The notes under the pieces are model-generated. The model made no database searches. It was not told where the DNA came from and saw only the letters and a list, made by a program, of their open reading frames with translations. DNA of 64,000 nucleotides from Chloroflexota bacterium (GTDB lineage Bacteria; Chloroflexota; Anaerolineae; Anaerolineales; Villigracilaceae), in assembly GCA_016195815.1 (NCBI GenBank), contig JACPYX010000004.1:1-64000 (forward strand), in the 5' to 3' direction. This document shows positions 8,765 to 17,032 of the stretch, in pieces (within the stretch, counting starts at the first letter, position 1; every line of letters begins with the position of its first letter). Both the position numbers and the translations under genes were made by a program.

Positions 8765-10015
8765 ATGGGCACATTGATCGAAGAAATTTTCTCACGCAAG
8801 GCAGGCAGGTCCGTTCGGGCAGGAGAGATTCTCCTGCTGGATGTGGATTACATCATGAGTCACGACAACACTACGCCGCTGGCGATCAAGGCCTTTCGCG
8901 AGATTGGCAAACCGATTCTGGACAAAAACCGAATCGTGTTACATCTCGATCATGCCTACCCCGCCCCGAATGTTTTGGCGGCGGAGAATCACAAGAAAAT
9001 TATTGAGTTTGTCAAAGAGCAGGAACTTCCGCATTTTTACAAACAGGGCGTCTGTCATCAAGTGATGATCGAAGAAGGATATATCATGCCCGGCGCAATC
9101 GTCATCGGCGCGGACTCGCATTCGAACACCTACGGCGCGCTGGGCGCATTCGGCGCGGGACTCGGTTCGACGGAAATCGGCGTGGCATGGGTAACGGGCA
9201 AATGCTGGTTCAAGGTCCCTGAGACGATTCGAATTGAACTAACGGGCAAATCCCAGCCTGGAGTCTACGCCAAGGATGTAATGATTTATATCGCGGGTCT
9301 GCTCGGCATGGACGGCGCGACCTATCGCTCGGTGGAGTTTGGCGGCGAATACATCGAAAACCTGCCAATGAATGAACGTATCGTCTTCCCGAATATGTCC
9401 ACGGAGATCGGTGCAAAGTGCGGACTGATCGAAGCGGATTCGGTGACGACCAGGTTTCTCGAAAGCGATACCCCCGCTCAAGGTCCGTTTGAAACGTTTG
9501 GGCCGGTGAATCCGCGTTATGAGCGCGTCGTCGAAATTGATGTGTCCGAGTTGCCACCGCAAGTCGCGTGTCATCCTGATGTCGATCATGTCAAACCGTT
9601 GGAAGAAGTTGCGGGCCTGGAAGTGAATGAGGTTTACATCGGCACGTGCACAAATGCGCGCTACGAAGATATTGAAATCGTGGCGAGGATGCTCAAAGGG
9701 AAAAAAGTGAATCCGTTGACGCGTGTGATTGTCACACCCGCCAGCGAGCGTATTTATAAAAAGGCGATGAAGAACGGCTTGATCGAAATTTTGATGGAGG
9801 CTGGTTGCACAGTCACTGGCACGGGCTGCGGCGCGTGCATCGGGCGTCACGGCGGAATCCTGGCGGCAGGCGAACGCGCTCTGACAACGATGAACCGCAA
9901 CTTTATCGGACGCATGGGCAGCCCGCAGGCCGAAATTTATCTTGCCAGTCCGGCCACTGCCGCGGCTACCGCGTTGACAGGCCGCATCACTGACCCGCGC
10001 GGATATTTGGCATAG
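8765..10015 (+). CDS. lysT: Homoaconitase large subunit
   Basis: With LysU it isomerises homocitrate to homoisocitrate. The 416-residue LeuC-like protein has the [4Fe-4S] cysteine motifs GTCTNARYED and GTGCGACIGRHGG, and GADSHSNTYGALGAFGAG near the active site. The ATG at 8765 is preferred over the adjacent GTG at 8762 because AAAGGAGA (8753-8760) is then well spaced. Sequence alone does not separate homoaconitase from isopropylmalate isomerase; the neighbourhood decides. A GTCATTGCGAG repeat separates it from its small-subunit gene. Confidence 0.88.
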   Translation: MGTLIEEIFSRKAGRSVRAGEILLLDVDYIMSHDNTTPLAIKAFREIGKPILDKNRIVLHLDHAYPAPNVLAAENHKKIIEFVKEQELPHFYKQGVCHQVMIEEGYIMPGAIVIGADSHSNTYGALGAFGAGLGSTEIGVAWVTGKCWFKVPETIRIELTGKSQPGVYAKDVMIYIAGLLGMDGATYRSVEFGGEYIENLPMNERIVFPNMSTEIGAKCGLIEADSVTTRFLESDTPAQGPFETFGPVNPRYERVVEIDVSELPPQVACHPDVDHVKPLEEVAGLEVNEVYIGTCTNARYEDIEIVARMLKGKKVNPLTRVIVTPASERIYKKAMKNGLIEILMEAGCTVTGTGCGACIGRHGGILAAGERALTTMNRNFIGRMGSPQAEIYLASPATAAATALTGRITDPRGYLA

Positions 10016-10016
10016 C

Positions 10017-10103
10017 ATGTCATTGCGAGCCGTTCTTTGGCGAAGCAATCCCCAAGTTGAGAGGAGATTGCTTCGGCGGAAGAACACCACCTCGTAATGA
10101 CAT
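10017..10103. repeat. GTCATTGCGAG palindromic repeat, copy A
   Basis: Terminal inverted repeats ATGTCATTGCGAG and CTCGTAATGACAT enclose a second inverted pair (GAAGCAATCCCC and GGAGATTGCTTC). About 87 bp, non-coding, between lysT and lysU. The reading frame of lysU is open through part of it, but the true lysU start lies after it. Confidence 0.85.
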
Positions 10104-10122
10104 AACAACAAAGGAGAACTTC

Positions 10123-10632
10123 ATGGGCAAAGCCTGGACGTTTGGAGAAAACCTGAACACGGACGAGATCATTCCCGGCCGTTTCAATATCACGATTGAT
10201 CCGCTTGAACTTGCGAAACATGTTTTTTGCGAGATCAAACCTGAGTATGCAAAAAATGTAAAGTCCGGCGATGTCATCGTCGGCGGGCAGAATTTTGGGT
10301 GCGGTTCTTCGCGCGAACACGCGCCGATTGCCATCAAAGGCTCGCAGGCCAGGTGCGTCATTGCACCGTCTTATGCGCGCATCTTTTTTCGCAACGCCAT
10401 CAACATCGGCCTGCCGATTTTGGAATGTCCAGAGGCAGTTGCGGATATTGACGAAGGCAATGAAGTGAATGTTGATCTCGCCAGCGGACAGATCACGAAC
10501 ATCACGAAGGGTCACACCTATAAAGCGCGCGCCCTGCCCGATTTTGTTTTGAAGATCGCGGAGGCAGGCGGCATCGTCAACTTTTTGAAAGAGCATGACA
10601 TTGAAGAACTAATGATGAATGCGGAAGGGTGA
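10123..10632 (+). CDS. lysU: Homoaconitase small subunit
   Basis: The 169-residue LeuD-like swivel-domain subunit of homoaconitase. It starts MGKAWTFGENLNTDEIIPGR, as expected for the family, and contains FGCGSSREHAP, the substrate-binding signature. The ATG at 10123 has AAAGGAGAACTTC in front of it. An in-frame ATG at 10057 is inside the palindromic repeat and is rejected. Only three bases separate its stop from the homoisocitrate dehydrogenase gene. Confidence 0.9.
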   Translation: MGKAWTFGENLNTDEIIPGRFNITIDPLELAKHVFCEIKPEYAKNVKSGDVIVGGQNFGCGSSREHAPIAIKGSQARCVIAPSYARIFFRNAINIGLPILECPEAVADIDEGNEVNVDLASGQITNITKGHTYKARALPDFVLKIAEAGGIVNFLKEHDIEELMMNAEG

Positions 10633-10635
10633 AGG

Positions 10636-11637
10636 ATGAATTATAAAATCTGTCTGCTTCCAGGCGACGGCATCGGCCCCGAAGTGATCGCCAGCGCGCG
10701 GGATGTGTTGACTGCGCTTCCGCTTCAATGGGATTTCATCGAATGTGGAATCGGCTACAGAGAATATCAACGCTCAGGCTCGCCTTTGCCTGATTCAACC
10801 ATCCGACAGATTCGCCGCGCTGACGCCGCTTTGTTCGGCGCAGTGACAACCCCGCCGAACATTCCGAATTATTTTTCGCCCGTCGTGCGGATGCGTCAAT
10901 CGTTGGATTTATACGCGAACTTGCGCCCAATCCGTTCCATTCCGCATCCTGCTTCGCGCGCAGGCATTGACCTGCTCATTGTCCGCGAAAACACCGAAGG
11001 CTTGTACGCTGGTATCGAACGCATGGAAGATGACGGTAATCGCGCCGTCACCGAACGAGTCATCACACGCAAAGGCTCGGAACGAATCGTCCGCAAAGCC
11101 CTTGACATGGCGCGGCAAACGGGACGCAAAACCGTTCACGTTGTTCATAAGGCCAACGTGCTGCGCCAAACCTGCGGACTGTTCCGCGCCGTTGCGCTTG
11201 AAATCGCAAAGGATTATCCCGATATTACAATGAACGAAATGCTGGTGGATACCTGCGCGATGGAACTCGTGCGCGCGCCCGAGCAGTTTGAAGTCATCGT
11301 CACTACCAATTTATTCGGCGACATTCTCAGCGACGAAGCCTGCATGTTCGTCGGCGGATTGGGGGTCGCGGCCTCTGGCAACTTCGGCGCGGACGCGGCG
11401 GTTTTCGAGCCGGTGCACGGCAGCGCACCGGCTTTGGCCGGCACGGGCAAAGCGAATCCCACCGCCGCGATTCTTGCATCAGCCATGCTGTTGGATCATC
11501 TCGGTGAAAAAGGGCAGGCTATTCGCTTGAGAAACGCCGTTGAAAGTTGCATTGCCGACGGACAAGCCACGCCTGATCTGGGCGGCGTGTTGACTACAAG
11601 TCAAATGACCCAACAAGTTATCCAAAGATTGATCTAA
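10636..11637 (+). CDS. hicd: Homoisocitrate dehydrogenase
   Basis: A beta-decarboxylating dehydrogenase converting homoisocitrate to 2-oxoadipate with NAD+. The 333 residues begin with KICLLPGDGIGPEV and contain SPVVRMRQSLDLYANLRP, RENTEGLYAG, DILSDEACMFVGGLG and EPVHGSAP, the isocitrate/isopropylmalate dehydrogenase family hallmarks. The Arg-rich loop without the LeuB-type Leu pattern and the position between lysU and lysX favour homoisocitrate, possibly with side activity on isocitrate. lysX follows after 12 bases behind AAAGGAGAAATCTT. Confidence 0.87.
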   Translation: MNYKICLLPGDGIGPEVIASARDVLTALPLQWDFIECGIGYREYQRSGSPLPDSTIRQIRRADAALFGAVTTPPNIPNYFSPVVRMRQSLDLYANLRPIRSIPHPASRAGIDLLIVRENTEGLYAGIERMEDDGNRAVTERVITRKGSERIVRKALDMARQTGRKTVHVVHKANVLRQTCGLFRAVALEIAKDYPDITMNEMLVDTCAMELVRAPEQFEVIVTTNLFGDILSDEACMFVGGLGVAASGNFGADAAVFEPVHGSAPALAGTGKANPTAAILASAMLLDHLGEKGQAIRLRNAVESCIADGQATPDLGGVLTTSQMTQQVIQRLI

Positions 11638-11649
11638 AGGAGAAATCTT

Positions 11650-12498
11650 ATGTTGCGGATTGGATTTTTATACACCCGCCTGCGCGTGGAAGAAAAATAT
11701 CTGCTTGACGAATTGGAAAAATATTCGGACGTGGAAGTTGTCCGCATTAACGATGGCGAACGATACTTTGATATTTCCAAAATCTCTGAACCGATAGATG
11801 TGCTCTTCGAGCGTTCGATTTCTTATTCACGCGGAATCTATATCTCAAAGATTTATGAAGCCAACGGTGTACGCGTGGTCAACTCGCCAATGGTGGCCGA
11901 ACGCTGCGGCGACAAATATGTCACCAGCCAGATTCTTGTGCGGAACGGAATCCCAACCCCCAGAGTGCTGATGGCCTTCGACGAGGAGTCCGCTTTGGGG
12001 GCGATTGAAGCGTTCGGTTATCCGTGCGTGTTGAAACCCGTCATCGGTTCGTGGGGACGCCTGCTTGCAAAAGTGGATAACCGTCACGCGGCCGAATCTT
12101 TCATCGAGCACAAAGCCACGCTGGGAGTCAATCATCAGGTTTTTTATATTCAGGAATATATCAACAAGCCTGGGCGCGACATCCGCGCTTTTGTGATTGG
12201 CGACGAACTTATTTGCGCCATCTATCGCTCATCCGAAAACTGGATCACCAACACGGCGCGCGGCGGTGTGGCGACGAATTGTCCCGTCACCGATGAGATG
12301 GCGGATTTGTGCAAGCGCGCCGCGCGCGCTGTCGGCGGGGGATTGCTGGCGCTCGATCTATTTGAAACTGAAAACGGATTCGCCGTCAACGAGATCAATC
12401 ACACGATGGAGTTTCGCAACAGCATCGCGACCACAGGCGTGAACATCCCACAAAAAATGGTGGATTATGTTTTGGAGCAGGCGATGACAAAACCTTGA
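11650..12498 (+). CDS. lysX: LysW-alpha-aminoadipate ligase LysX (ATP-grasp)
   Basis: An ATP-grasp ligase that joins the amino group of alpha-aminoadipate to the C-terminal glutamate of the carrier LysW. The 282 residues share a common plan with the paralogue at 16021: N-terminal [16 protein letters not shown], central [40 protein letters not shown] and the metal-binding NEINHTMEF. Its place at the end of the homocitrate operon suggests aminoadipate as substrate. Assignment of this copy to lysine and the other to arginine is by context only. Confidence 0.87.
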   Translation: MLRIGFLYTRLRVEEKYLLDELEKYSDVEVVRINDGERYFDISKISEPIDVLFERSISYSRGIYISKIYEANGVRVVNSPMVAERCGDKYVTSQILVRNGIPTPRVLMAFDEESALGAIEAFGYPCVLKPVIGSWGRLLAKVDNRHAAESFIEHKATLGVNHQVFYIQEYINKPGRDIRAFVIGDELICAIYRSSENWITNTARGGVATNCPVTDEMADLCKRAARAVGGGLLALDLFETENGFAVNEINHTMEFRNSIATTGVNIPQKMVDYVLEQAMTKP

Positions 12499-12531
12499 TT
12501 CACGCGGACGACGAAATATTCGGTTTGATAT

Positions 12532-12613
12532 ATGTCGTTGCGAGGAGGGCAGCAGCCCGACAAAGCAATCCTCACGTAACTGGAGACTGCTTCGCCAAAG
12601 GTCGCAGTGACAT
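12532..12613. repeat. GTCATTGCGAG palindromic repeat, copy B
   Basis: Ends ATGTCGTTGCGAG and GTCGCAGTGACAT, with internal AAAGCAATCC and GACTGCTTCG. It is the most diverged of the five copies and lies between lysX and the argG promoter. Confidence 0.8.
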
Positions 12614-12643
12614 ATTAATTACAAAACTGGCACGGCAAAATCA

Positions 12644-12681
12644 TTGACATATTTCGTGCGGATGGTAGAATACCGCCCAAT
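12644..12681 (+). promoter_or_regulatory. Promoter of the argG leader transcript
   Basis: TTGACA (12644-12649), a 16-bp spacer and TAGAAT (12666-12671). The leader ATG (12682) is exactly 10 bases after the -10 box, as at the hcs leader, and ATACCGCCCAATATGTTTAG is common to both. This points to a duplicated control unit. Confidence 0.8.
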
Positions 12682-12789
12682 ATGTTTAGCCCGTTTGCAC
12701 TGCCGCGTACACGTCGTCCGAAGCCCGCTTCCCTGAGAAGGTTGGGAGTTTTTCGTTTGGATGACGCAACACATGCAACGGTGCGCTGA
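12682..12789 (+). CDS. Putative arginine-rich leader peptide of argG
   Basis: A 35-codon ORF with seven Arg residues (9, 11, 12, 19, 20, 25 and 35) and Lys14. The codon before the TGA stop is CGC (Arg). A short GTGC..GCAC hairpin overlaps the stop, and a strong terminator begins 20 bases later. The argG product makes argininosuccinate, so an arginine-rich leader before an attenuator fits ribosome-sensed arginine supply. No ribosome binding site is possible if transcription starts where the promoter predicts. Confidence 0.65.
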   Translation: MFSPFALPRTRRPKPASLRRLGVFRLDDATHATVR

Positions 12790-12809
12790 AGCACACGCAT
12801 AAGTCAACC

Positions 12810-12846
12810 AAAACAGCCCTCCTTCTCGGAGGGCTGTTTTTATTTT
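12810..12846 (+). terminator. Intrinsic terminator/attenuator before argG
   Basis: A perfect 13-bp stem (AAAACAGCCCTCC, loop TTCTC, complement) ending in TTTTATTTT. It lies between the leader stop (12789) and argG (12925). A GGAGTCCCGAA element just after it matches GGAGTCCTGAA at the same relative place before hcs. Confidence 0.87.
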
Positions 12847-12924
12847 CCAACCTGGAGTCCCGAACTTGTTTCGGCAAACGCTGGAGCAAGCTCTCGCACC
12901 CCAAGAATTAAAAGGAGTAAGACA

Positions 12925-14196
12925 ATGAATCCAAAACCAAAACCGCAAATCAAGAAAGTTGTGCTCGCCTATTCAGGCGGACTCGACACATCGGTGATCG
13001 TGCCATGGCTGAAAGAAAATTACGGCTGTGAAGTGGTCTGCTTTTGCGCCGACGTGGGGCAGGGCGACGAAGATATGCGCGGACTCGAACAAAAAGCGAT
13101 TAACAGCGGCGCGAGTCAGTGCATCATCCATGACATGAAAGAAGAATTCGCTTCTGATTATCTTTTCCCAATGCTCAAGGCAGGGGCGGTGTATGAACAC
13201 AAGTATTTATTAGGCACGTCTGTGGCGCGCCCGTTGATTGCAAAACATCTCGTGGACGTGGCTCACCAAGTCGGTGCGGACGCAATTGCTCACGGCGCGA
13301 CAGGCAAGGGAAATGATCAGGTTCGTTTTGAATTAACCGTCATGGCGCTCGACCCGCGACTCAAGATCATCGCTCCGTGGCGCGAGTGGGATATCCGTTC
13401 TCGTGAAGACGCGATTGCATATGCCGCGAAACATAATGTGCCAGTCACCGCCACGATCAAATCCATTTACAGCCGCGATTCAAATCTCTGGCATCTTTCA
13501 CACGAAGGCGGCCTGCTCGAAGACCCGTGGAACGAACCTGAAGAAGCGATGTATCAACTTTCCACTTCACCAGAGAACGCGCCTGAGCAGGGTGAGTATA
13601 TTGAGATCGAATTTGAAAGCGGCAATCCGATTGCAGTCAACGGCGAAAAACTTTCACCTGCAAAAATTATCGAAACGCTCAATGCCATCGGCGGCGCGTA
13701 TGCCATCGGGCGCGTTGACCTGGTTGAGAATCGCCTCGTGGGCATGAAGTCACATGGCGTGTATGAAACTCCGGGCGGCACAATTCTTCTTTACGCCCAT
13801 CGCGAGCTTGAGTCGCTTGTGCTTGACCGCGAGACCATGCACTTCAAGGAAATGGTCGCGGTCAAATATGCCGAAGTAACTTACAACGGCTTATGGTTCA
13901 CGCCTTTGCGCGAAGCGATTGACGCCTTCGTCAATTCTACGCAAGGTCCTGTCACGGGTTTCGTGCGCCTCAAACTTTACAAAGGCAACATCATCACTGC
14001 GGGCCGCAAGTCGTCGTTCAGTTTGTATCGCGAAGATTTCGCCACCTTTGGCGAAGAGAATGTTTACGATCAGAGTCACGCCGAGGGTTTCATTCGTCTC
14101 TTTGGCTTGAGCATGAAAGTCCGCGCGATGAATGGTCTGCCTGTTTCTGGCCTCGATATGCCCAAGCCGGATTACTCAAAATTCAAAAGAGATTGA
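12925..14196 (+). CDS. argG: Argininosuccinate synthase
   Basis: Joins citrulline and aspartate with ATP hydrolysis to AMP, the penultimate step of arginine synthesis. The 423-residue protein has the PP-loop [13 protein letters not shown] near residues 13-25, [13 protein letters not shown] and [13 protein letters not shown], all typical of ArgG. The ATG is preceded by AAAAGGAGTAAGACA. The C-terminal [19 protein letters not shown] extension is slightly long. Its TGA stop forms the first bases of the next palindromic repeat (TGATGTCATTGCGAG). Confidence 0.97.
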   Translation: MNPKPKPQIKKVVLAYSGGLDTSVIVPWLKENYGCEVVCFCADVGQGDEDMRGLEQKAINSGASQCIIHDMKEEFASDYLFPMLKAGAVYEHKYLLGTSVARPLIAKHLVDVAHQVGADAIAHGATGKGNDQVRFELTVMALDPRLKIIAPWREWDIRSREDAIAYAAKHNVPVTATIKSIYSRDSNLWHLSHEGGLLEDPWNEPEEAMYQLSTSPENAPEQGEYIEIEFESGNPIAVNGEKLSPAKIIETLNAIGGAYAIGRVDLVENRLVGMKSHGVYETPGGTILLYAHRELESLVLDRETMHFKEMVAVKYAEVTYNGLWFTPLREAIDAFVNSTQGPVTGFVRLKLYKGNIITAGRKSSFSLYREDFATFGEENVYDQSHAEGFIRLFGLSMKVRAMNGLPVSGLDMPKPDYSKFKRD

Positions 14197-14329
14197 TGTC
14201 ATTGCGAGCCGCCGCTCTTGTACTTTGGCGGCGAAGCAATCCCCAACATTGTGGCGGAGATTGCTCACCTGCACTGCACCGTACGCAGTGCGGTACAAGT
14301 GTCGGGCAAAGAACGCCCTCGCAATGACG
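14196..14329. repeat. GTCATTGCGAG palindromic repeat, copy C, with nested palindrome
   Basis: The left end overlaps the argG stop codon and the right end is CTCGCAATGACG. Inside, in addition to the GAAGCAATCC/GGAGATTGCT pair, is a nested palindrome (GCACTGCACCGTACGCAGTGC region) found in opposite orientation in copy E. Confidence 0.85.
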
Positions 14330-14344
14330 AAAAAAGGAGAACCT

Positions 14345-15715
14345 ATGACCCTCTGGGGCGGACGCTTTTCAACAAAACTAAACAAACAAGCCTGGGAATT
14401 AAATTCATCCCTGTTTGTAGATCAACGCATGGCGATTCAAGATGTGGATGGAAGTCTCGCGTGGGCAGATGCGCTTCACAAAGCAAACATTCTTTCGGAT
14501 GAAGAACACGCTTCGATCTCGCTTGGGCTTGATACTGTCAAACGAGAATTCGCTTCGGGCGAGTTTCACTTCGTCCCCTCCGACGAAGATATTCACACCG
14601 CCGTCGAGCGCCGCCTGACCGAATTGATCGGCGCGACCGCAGGCAAACTCCACACGGGACGCAGCCGCAACGATCAAGTTGCCACAGACTTTCGTTTATG
14701 GATGCTGCAAGCAATTCCCGAATTAAATTCTGCACTCCGCATTCTGCAATCATCATTGATCGAGCAGGCTGAACTCGCAGGTGAGACTCTCATGCCTGGC
14801 TACACACACCTGCAGCGCGCCCAGCCGATTTTGTTATCTCATTGGTGGCTGAGTCATTACTGGCCGCTTCAACGTGACCGCGAACGCCTCACTGATTTAA
14901 CTTCGCGTGTTTCTGTTTTACCTCTTGGCTCTGGCGCATTATCAGGCATACCCGTCCCCGTTGACCGCTCCGCGCTGGCAGAGTCGCTTGGCTTTGCAGT
15001 CGCTTCGCCCAATAGTTTGGATGCCGTATCCGATAGAGACTTCGCCGCCGAGTTTTTATTCTGCGCCGCGATGATTGGTGTTCACCTGAGCAAACTCTCG
15101 GAGCAAATTGTTATTTACACCAGCGCCGAGTTTGGGTTCTTTGAACTCTCTGATTCTTTTTCGACAGGTTCGAGTTTGATGCCGCAGAAAAAGAATCCCG
15201 ATGTCTTCGAGTTGACGCGCGGCAAGGCTGGCGCATTAATTGGAATGCTCACAGGTTTGCTCGCAACGCTCAAGGGACTGCCCTCCACGTATGACAAGGA
15301 TTTGCAGGAAGATAAAGCGCCTGTCTTTCAAGCGACTGATACTTTGCTTGCCATTTTGCCTGTCATCGCTGGCGCGTTGCGGACCATTACTGCGAAGCCT
15401 GAACGAATGCGCGCCGCGATTGACTCGACGATGATGGCGACTGACCTGGCGGATTATCTCGTCGGGAAGGGAATCCCATTTCGGGAGACTCACGCGATAG
15501 CGGGAAAAGCCGTCCGCGCGGCTGGGGAGAAGAATATTGGGTTGGAGGAAATGCCGCTCGAAGCGTATCAGGCGCTCAGTCCCGCGTTTGAAGCGGATGT
15601 GTATCAAGTTTTCGACCCTCTGAAGTCCATTGTCAAAAGAAATGCGATTGGCGGCACGAGTCTCCAATCTGTAAAAAATCAAATTACGAAGTGCCGCGAA
15701 AATATCCAGGCTTGA
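14345..15715 (+). CDS. argH: Argininosuccinate lyase
   Basis: Splits argininosuccinate into arginine and fumarate. The 456 residues begin MTLWGGRFSTKLNKQAWELN, the usual ArgH start, and carry HTGRSRNDQVATD, the MPGYTHLQRAQP loop and the fumarase-superfamily signature GSSLMPQKKNPD with the catalytic serine. The ATG at 14345 follows AAAAAAGGAGAACCT. The frame is open for 71 codons upstream, but only because the palindromic repeat happens to be open there. lysW follows after 80 bases. Confidence 0.96.
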   Translation: MTLWGGRFSTKLNKQAWELNSSLFVDQRMAIQDVDGSLAWADALHKANILSDEEHASISLGLDTVKREFASGEFHFVPSDEDIHTAVERRLTELIGATAGKLHTGRSRNDQVATDFRLWMLQAIPELNSALRILQSSLIEQAELAGETLMPGYTHLQRAQPILLSHWWLSHYWPLQRDRERLTDLTSRVSVLPLGSGALSGIPVPVDRSALAESLGFAVASPNSLDAVSDRDFAAEFLFCAAMIGVHLSKLSEQIVIYTSAEFGFFELSDSFSTGSSLMPQKKNPDVFELTRGKAGALIGMLTGLLATLKGLPSTYDKDLQEDKAPVFQATDTLLAILPVIAGALRTITAKPERMRAAIDSTMMATDLADYLVGKGIPFRETHAIAGKAVRAAGEKNIGLEEMPLEAYQALSPAFEADVYQVFDPLKSIVKRNAIGGTSLQSVKNQITKCRENIQA

Positions 15716-15795
15716 AATAGAAATCCAAATCACAATCTATTCAAAAGTTTAGAGAATAATGGAATAAGCGGTAAACAAATCAAAGGAGATTGAAA

Positions 15796-15966
15796 ATGAA
15801 TGCTGTATCTTGTCCCGAATGTGAAGCTCAAATTGAGTTGGATGCTGGAACCGATGCCGGTGAGATTATTGTGTGCCCTGATTGCGGGGTTGATCTCGAA
15901 GTGACATCCATTGACCCCGCTGCTGTTCAACTCGCGCCGATGGAACAGGAAGATTGGGGAGAATAA
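15796..15966 (+). CDS. lysW: Amino-group carrier protein LysW
   Basis: A 56-residue acidic zinc-ribbon protein that carries the growing amino acid on its C-terminal glutamate and protects its amino group. CPEC and CPDC at residues 6-9 and 29-32 are the zinc ligands, and the C-terminus is EDWGE, the hallmark of LysW. AAAGGAG lies 7 bases before the ATG. It is the only lysW copy in the window and stands directly before an ArgX-like ligase, so it is the likely shared carrier for lysine and arginine. Too short for many gene finders. Confidence 0.95.
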   Translation: MNAVSCPECEAQIELDAGTDAGEIIVCPDCGVDLEVTSIDPAAVQLAPMEQEDWGE

Positions 15967-15970
15967 TACT

Positions 15971-16011
15971 CCCTCACCCCTAGCCCCTCTCCCAGAGGGA
16001 GAGGGGAACAA
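15971..16011. repeat. CCCCTCTCCC palindrome between lysW and argX
   Basis: A 10-bp perfect stem (CCCCTCTCCC, loop AGA, GGGAGAGGGG at 15984-16006) with flanking CCTCACCCCTAG. The same element sits in frame inside lysK (20711-20733) and, shortened, in the 8-oxoguanine deaminase gene (62839-62859). Confidence 0.75.
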
Positions 16012-16020
16012 TGAGGCATT

Positions 16021-16887
16021 ATGCAAAGACGATTGAAGCTTGGCGTTTTATTTTCACGCGTGCGCGTGGAAGAAAAATGGATTTTCGCGGCGATGGAAAA
16101 ACGCGGCATTGATTACGAACGACTCGACGACCGAGTGATTTCATTTGACCTGGAAAATCCTGAACCGTGGCTTGCGTTTGACGCGGTGCTGGAACGCAGT
16201 ATCAGTTACACCAGCGGATTGTATGCGCTGCGATTGTTGAACGCGTTCGGCGTGCCTACTGTCAACACAGCAGCAGTAGCGGAAGTGTGTGGTGATAAGT
16301 TAACCACGTCCGCCATGCTGGCGAAGGCGGGCGTGCCGCAGCCGCGCAACATGCTGGCGTTCACGCCCGAAGCCGCATTGGAGGCGATTGAAGCGTTTGG
16401 CTATCCTGTGGTGTTGAAACCTGTCGTCGGTTCGTGGGGACGGCTGCTGGCGAAGATCAATGACCGCGATGCGGCGGAGGCGGTGCTTGAACACAAAGCC
16501 ACACTGGGTTCGGTGCAACATTCTGTTTTTTACATTCAGGAGTTTATCGAGAAACCAGGCCGCGACATCCGTGTGATTGTGATCGGTGGACGCGTGTTGA
16601 CGGCGATGTATCGCAAGTCCGAACATTGGATCACGAACACGGCGCGCGGCGGCGAAGGGGAGTTGTGCCCCATCACACCTGATATCGAAGAGTTGTGCTT
16701 GAAAGCAACGGCGGCTGTTGGCGGCGGTGTGCTGGCAGTTGACCTGGTGGAACATCCTGAAAAGGGGTTGATCGTCAATGAGATCAATCACACGATGGAA
16801 TTTCATACGATGCAGCCGTTGAGCGGAATTGATATCGCGGGAGAGATTGTGGAGTATGTGGTGAGCGTGGCGAAAGAAAAAGTTTGA
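16021..16887 (+). CDS. argX: LysX-family ligase, probable LysW-glutamate ligase ArgX
   Basis: A second ATP-grasp ligase, 288 residues, close relative of the LysX at 11650 ([62 protein letters not shown]). It lies between lysW and lysY behind argG and argH. I infer that it attaches glutamate to LysW for arginine synthesis, as ArgX does in Sulfolobus. After NEINHTMEF the two paralogues diverge ([14 protein letters not shown] here, [14 protein letters not shown] in LysX), which may reflect substrate choice. Its TGA stop merges with the next repeat. Confidence 0.83.
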   Translation: MQRRLKLGVLFSRVRVEEKWIFAAMEKRGIDYERLDDRVISFDLENPEPWLAFDAVLERSISYTSGLYALRLLNAFGVPTVNTAAVAEVCGDKLTTSAMLAKAGVPQPRNMLAFTPEAALEAIEAFGYPVVLKPVVGSWGRLLAKINDRDAAEAVLEHKATLGSVQHSVFYIQEFIEKPGRDIRVIVIGGRVLTAMYRKSEHWITNTARGGEGELCPITPDIEELCLKATAAVGGGVLAVDLVEHPEKGLIVNEINHTMEFHTMQPLSGIDIAGEIVEYVVSVAKEKV

Positions 16888-17009
16888 TGTCATTGCGAGG
16901 GCGACAGCCCGAAGCAATCTCTCGTTAAACGGGAAACTCTTGTCGAAAAATATTCACCGCTTACGAGGCGATTGCTTTGTCGGGAAGAGCAACCTCCCCG
17001 CAATGACAT
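16887..17009. repeat. GTCATTGCGAG palindromic repeat, copy D
   Basis: Starts in the argX stop codon (TGATGTCATTGCGAG) and ends CGCAATGACAT. The inner pair is CCCGAAGCAATCTC and GCGATTGCTTTGTCGGG. Confidence 0.85.
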
Positions 17010-17032
17010 AAAAAAATAAGGAGCAATTATTG

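Noticed and set aside
10057-10122. N-terminal extension of lysU into the palindromic repeat
   Set aside because: The extension is entirely repeat sequence; AAAGGAGAAC and the family-typical MGKAWTFGENLN start mark 10123.
14132-14344. 71-codon upstream extension of argH
   Set aside because: It overlaps the argG end and repeat copy C; the conserved start MTLWGGRFS at 14345 has its own ribosome binding site.
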